A stretch of 64,000 nt of DNA, taken from the NCBI GenBank assembly GCA_029210205.1, contig JARGOD010000018.1:1-64000 (forward strand), written 5' to 3'. The DNA is from Verrucomicrobiales bacterium (lineage in GTDB: Bacteria; Verrucomicrobiota; Verrucomicrobiia; Verrucomicrobiales; DEV007). Shown piece by piece: positions 61,501-64,000 of the stretch; position 1 is the first letter of the stretch; every line of letters begins with the position of its first letter. The notes under the pieces were generated by a model. It did not search any database. It was not told the DNA's origin and saw nothing but the letters and a program-made list of their open reading frames with translations. The translations under genes and the position numbers were made by a program.

Positions 61501-63696
61501 GAGCTCGATCGAGGCAACCTTGGGGGAGTCGAGTTCGACCTTTGCCCCTTCGGCGATCCAGCGACGAATGAGCCCGTAGTATCGGGAGTTATGCTCGGTC
61601 ACAACGCCAGCTTCGTGCGGCACCGCACCGGTCGCTTTGAGCAGCATAAGCGAGTCATCGGGCGAGGCAAAGTTGACACGTCGTGCGGAATGATCGTCGG
61701 CAAATCCGCGAACATCGTAAAGCGGGTCGTAACCACGAAGACTCAATTTGAAGCCGCCCTTGCCGTCCTTGGCGCCATGGCAGGTTCCCATGTTGCAGCC
61801 GAGGCGGGTGATGACGGGATTCACATCGAGAAGAAAATCGGGATGAATGTCTGCGGCAAGGTTCGAGATCGCGAGCGTGACCGGTTTCGTTTTGACGCCA
61901 TTCAGGGAAGCCTCAAGGGTTCCTTCACCAGTCGATTCGGGCCTGATGATTCCGCTCTTAGAAATCGAGGTGAGTTTGTCAGGTTGGCTCCATTTAACAA
62001 GGCGCGTGACATCAGCGGTGTCCCCGGTGTCGAGCGTCGCGGTGACGAGGACCTGGGCGTATTCGTTCGAAGACTGAAATTTCAGCGTTTTCGGCGTGAC
62101 AGCAAGAGAGACGATTTTCCGGCCTTTGGGAAGTGCCTCAGCCTCTTCGTGAGCCTTGGCTCGCTTCCGATCTACCTTATCCGGATCGGCCTTGACGAGA
62201 GGAAGGGAGAATTCTACTTCGGCAGCAGCGAAGGAGGTTGTGGAAGTCAGCTTGGTCGAATTGAGAAGGTGAATTGTTCCGTCGGCTCCGGAGGCGGCGA
62301 CAGTTTTTCCATCCGGAGAAAAAGTGACGCTATACATGGCCGCGTCGAAGTCGCGTGAATGCAGTAGTTTTGCTCCTCGGGTGTGAAACTCGTCGATCTT
62401 TGGATCGCTGTTGCTGCCCTCAGTGTTTCGGCGGGCGGTTTCGAACAGCTTTTTCAACTCCGGGGTAATCGTCGCATCATACTCGGAGGCATAGAGGTTG
62501 AGCTGGCCCTTTCCATCAAGGCTGGAGACCGCGGCAAAGGTTTTCCCATCCGGTGCAAAGGCAACATCCCAGATCCGGCCATTCATCGCGGGATATTTTC
62601 GGATGAGGTTCGCGTTGTCCCCGATCTTACGGGCGGTCTCGCGAACCATGCGATAGATTTGCGGCACACCGTCGGAGCCGCCGACGAGGACGTGATCCTC
62701 TTTCGGGTGACGCGTTACCGCGTTGATCCCGCCTTTGAGCGCTCCGGGAGTGATTGAGGTGATATTATCGACGAATCGCTCGGTCGCCACTTCGGTGAGT
62801 TTCGCCGACATATCGCGTCCGACCGAGACGAGGTGATCACCTTTGAGTGACCATTCTGTGTCGAGGACCCAGTCGTTGTGGCCGCCCATGAGAAGAATCT
62901 GCTCGCCGTTGGATGCCCTGATGCCTCGAACCGTGTTGTCCGGAAGTCCGAAGGCGATGAGTGACCCGTCCGGAGACCAACTTGCGCCATAAGCTGTGTC
63001 ATAACCGACGATCCGTGAGAGTTCGAGTTCCTGTTTTTCGAGATCCCAAACCTGAATTTCACCCATACGACCGGGGAGGCCACCGGCGACGAGAAGTTTT
63101 TTACCGTCAGGTGAGAAGGCAACTGATTCGATGCGTTCGGCGAGACCGACGAGACGCGAGGCAATGCCGGAGCCGTCGGCACGGTGAATGAGAACTTCGT
63201 GAAATCCTGAGACTGCGATGAGTTTTCCATCGGGCGAATAGTCGATTGAGGTCACGAGTGGCGGCACCGCGTAGACCGGCGGGTTCTCCATTGTAAAAAG
63301 CTGCTTCGCATTTTCCGGGGTGTCGTCTTTGGCTCCCTGCGTGATCCACTTTTTCACGAGCCTGACCTCGTAGCCAGTCATCGGCTCATCCTTCGGAGGC
63401 ATTTCGGGGCGGTCTTCGCCTTTCTGCTTCACGATTAGCTCCATGAGGTAGCTTTCGTCCGGCTTTCCGGGGACGATCGCGGTGTCGGTTTCGCCGCCGG
63501 CGATGAGCTTGGCGACCTCGGTCATGATGTAGTCCGACTTTGCTTTTGCCGGCTGGTGGCAACCCTGACATTTCGCCTGCAAAACAGGACGAACGTGTTC
63601 ATAGTAGCTGACCGTTTCGGGTAGCGCGTCGGGTTTCTCAGCGGCGAACAGAACGGATGTCGAAAACAAGAGGAAAGCAGCAAGGAGGCGTTTCAT
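58564..63696 (-). CDS. Giant exported PSCyt1-WD40-DUF1549-DUF1553 protein
   Basis: This 1710-residue protein is typical of PVC bacteria. After a signal peptide comes a planctomycete-cytochrome PSCyt1 region (haem motif CQGCH at 43-47), a WD40-like propeller (about 140-480; [16 protein letters not shown] and similar), a bacterial Ig-like stretch (about 535-620), a second haem-like site in [16 protein letters not shown]1549 (about 840-1080, [14 protein letters not shown] and [17 protein letters not shown]), DUF1553 (about 1095-1330), and a long tail with a charged coiled coil (about 1400-1470) then a beta-rich domain. Its role is thought to be extracellular binding or breakdown of organic matter with the DUF1501 partner. 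It is longer than many relatives, due to the propeller and tail. Confidence 0.92.
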   Translation of the reverse strand: MKRLLAAFLLFSTSVLFAAEKPDALPETVSYYEHVRPVLQAKCQGCHQPAKAKSDYIMTEVAKLIAGGETDTAIVPGKPDESYLMELIVKQKGEDRPEMPPKDEPMTGYEVRLVKKWITQGAKDDTPENAKQLFTMENPPVYAVPPLVTSIDYSPDGKLIAVSGFHEVLIHRADGSGIASRLVGLAERIESVAFSPDGKKLLVAGGLPGRMGEIQVWDLEKQELELSRIVGYDTAYGASWSPDGSLIAFGLPDNTVRGIRASNGEQILLMGGHNDWVLDTEWSLKGDHLVSVGRDMSAKLTEVATERFVDNITSITPGALKGGINAVTRHPKEDHVLVGGSDGVPQIYRMVRETARKIGDNANLIRKYPAMNGRIWDVAFAPDGKTFAAVSSLDGKGQLNLYASEYDATITPELKKLFETARRNTEGSNSDPKIDEFHTRGAKLLHSRDFDAAMYSVTFSPDGKTVAASGADGTIHLLNSTKLTSTTSFAAAEVEFSLPLVKADPDKVDRKRAKAHEEAEALPKGRKIVSLAVTPKTLKFQSSNEYAQVLVTATLDTGDTADVTRLVKWSQPDKLTSISKSGIIRPESTGEGTLEASLNGVKTKPVTLAISNLAADIHPDFLLDVNPVITRLGCNMGTCHGAKDGKGGFKLSLRGYDPLYDVRGFADDHSARRVNFASPDDSLMLLKATGAVPHEAGVVTEHNSRYYGLIRRWIAEGAKVELDSPKVASIELFPKNPVIQNIGAMQQLRVVARYTDGKTRDVTLESFIDSGNTEVAEHDDFALLKTIRRGEAPILARYEGAYAATTLTVMGDREGFTWESPETWSEIDQLVAAKWERMKLKPSQLSSDGEFIRRVYLDLTGLPPASKRVKSFLADDTPTRQKRDALVDELIGSPEFIDHWTNKWSDMLQVNSKYLGTEGAKMFREWIHRELEANTPYDEFVHKILTASGSNKENPAASYYKILRDPDMLMENTTHLFLATRFNCNKCHDHPFERWTQDQYYETAAYFAQIDLKRDVENAPKQNIGGSAVEGAKPLYEIVADKAEGEIKHDRTGVLQPPAFPYEATIEKAAFANPKAPTRREKLAGWITSPDNQYFASSYANRIWGYLLGTGVIEPLDDIRAGNPPTNPQLLNHLTKEFIESGFDVRQLMAMICKSRTYQLSIETNEWNEADEVNFSHAKARRLPAETLYDAVYAVTGAIPDIPGAGKGVRASQLPDAKLDLKSGFLANLGRPARESACECERSDELQMSAVMAFLSGPAIADAIGAEDSELAELVKTQTDDKKLIEEIYYRVLARAPSQTETKAALDIMKEISSDHASLLSKASKAEAEWVMKRSDLEIERLRKIEKAEAGIALYQPEYAKKKREAEASQKKRIAEAEKEVNARELEIPKLSFTFASEIKAEQLWTKWHALEVASVTASNKTEVEILDDGSVRYTGPFKKGNIDYLVTGKTTSQNITGIMIEAIPNENNKVYGAGLNPNGNFVITEVQTRWNTLSDPKKSLPLKLIEAKASHNQNGFSVNNVFNGDVSRADKGWALAGADYRIPHRAMLKFEEPLPGDPAGANLVVGVLCRYSAGDYPISQFRIWYTTSEDPLQFGLPAKVAEAVIKPKVQRTKEETLAIRTYVAENDAELRKHQGVYFNELRPLPSDSKMDALNTALANAQTEVPLPVPLVQIRQDTGYSIQQAANRRLTAAQDVVWALVNSPSFLFNR

Positions 63697-63839
63697 GGAG
63701 GAAGCGATCAGAGGAAAGTATCTCTAGACCGTAAATTCTATAAATAGTGCTGTTTGCAAACAATGACGCGTTCACGGGCGGATCAAAGGATATTGGACCG
63801 TAAGATCATCAACTGACTGACAAGCAGGAGGCTCCTGTT

Positions 63840-64000
63840 TCAGCGATCCTCGGGCGTGATTCGGATCACGAGAGGACGATGATCGCTTGCTGTATCCCAG
63901 TCCTCCCAGTGATAAATCGAGGACTGATCACGCTCAATTTCGGGGCTGAGGCCCTGGCTATAGAGCGCAAAATCAAAGCGGGCATATGAGTCGGCGAATG
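63840..64000 (-). CDS. Partial endonuclease/exonuclease/phosphatase-family protein (3' end)
   Basis: The minus-strand frame that ends with TGA at 63840-63842 runs off the right edge. Its last 52 residues include FADSYARFDFALYSQGLSP, SSIYHWEDWDTASDHRPLV and a short tail RITPEDR. The SDHRPL motif is typical of the C-terminal catalytic histidine of the endonuclease/exonuclease/phosphatase (DNase I-like) superfamily, whose members cut DNA, lipids or sphingomyelin. The gene start and type cannot be told. It is separated from the PSCyt1 gene by 143 bases. Confidence 0.7.
   Translation of the reverse strand, partial: FADSYARFDFALYSQGLSPEIERDQSSIYHWEDWDTASDHRPLVIRITPEDR

Noticed and set aside
61165-62358. 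Plus-strand 397-residue frame inside the PSCyt1 gene
   Set aside because: It lies antisense to conserved family domains and has no recognisable domain.

Overview
The window looks like a chromosomal segment of a member of the Verrucomicrobia/Planctomycetes group, most likely Verrucomicrobia. The evidence is the DUF1501 protein next to a giant PSCyt1/DUF1549/DUF1553 protein (57015-63696), a membrane-bound PVC-type dehydrogenase with a multihaem cytochrome and a sulfatase (29378-36307), ThuA and large VWA membrane proteins, Tat-exported sugar-isomerase-like proteins, and a lexA whose upstream box resembles the verrucomicrobial LexA site. GC content is moderate, AT-richer at the left edge (about 1-300) and before 5985. 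I saw no tRNA, rRNA, CRISPR array, insertion sequence or phage gene.

Layout. 608-3347: envelope and phosphate genes (GT4 glycosyltransferase, LpxH-like phosphoesterase, PhoU). 3526-4365: rpsI-rplM on the minus strand with a strong terminator. 4628-9586: two secreted small proteins, a pyruvyl-transferase-like protein, a degenerate cyclase-domain membrane protein and recR. 9602-12273 (minus): thioredoxin-like protein, ECF sigma factor, single-pass membrane protein (possible anti-sigma) and a PDZ protein that looks like a dead HtrA. 12435-17728: Tat-exported TIM barrel, a minus-strand run of TPR protein, D,D-carboxypeptidase, a kinase-fold-like unknown and a methyltransferase, then divergent lexA with an operator and a 10-bp tandem repeat. 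17936-23574: NHL-hydrolase fusion, intact trypsin-like protease, class IV aminotransferase, EamA transporter, Gfo/Idh/MocA oxidoreductase.

23716-36307 reads as a carbohydrate-acid and organic-matter catabolic region: a DenD-like erythronate dehydrogenase divergent from an LtnD-like dehydrogenase, a XylR-type AraC regulator with a candidate operator in its divergent intergenic region, a DJ-1 protein, a TIM barrel, and a tightly overlapping run of cytochrome c, PVC dehydrogenase, PhoD phosphatase and sulfatase. 36400-45302 is mainly housekeeping: beta-lactamase fold, TPR, argS, ptsN-like, low-molecular-weight phosphatase, an RpiB-GlyA fusion, and ilvB-ilvN with unusual intergenic structure. 45409-64000 returns to accessory functions: a secreted TPR-CHAT protein, a four-gene run (VWA membrane protein, ThuA, inositol-monophosphatase family, beta-helix-GH105 fusion), an SDR, the DUF1501/PSCyt1 pair, and the 3' end of an endonuclease/exonuclease/phosphatase-family gene cut by the window edge.

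Best candidates for something undescribed are the kinase-fold-like protein with its overlapping methyltransferase (13399-15041), the sigma/thioredoxin/pseudo-HtrA operon (9602-12273), the RpiB-GlyA fusion (40987-42678), the TPR-CHAT protein (45409-48378), and the cytochrome-dehydrogenase-PhoD-sulfatase operon. No computed search was possible; all family calls rest on motifs read by eye.
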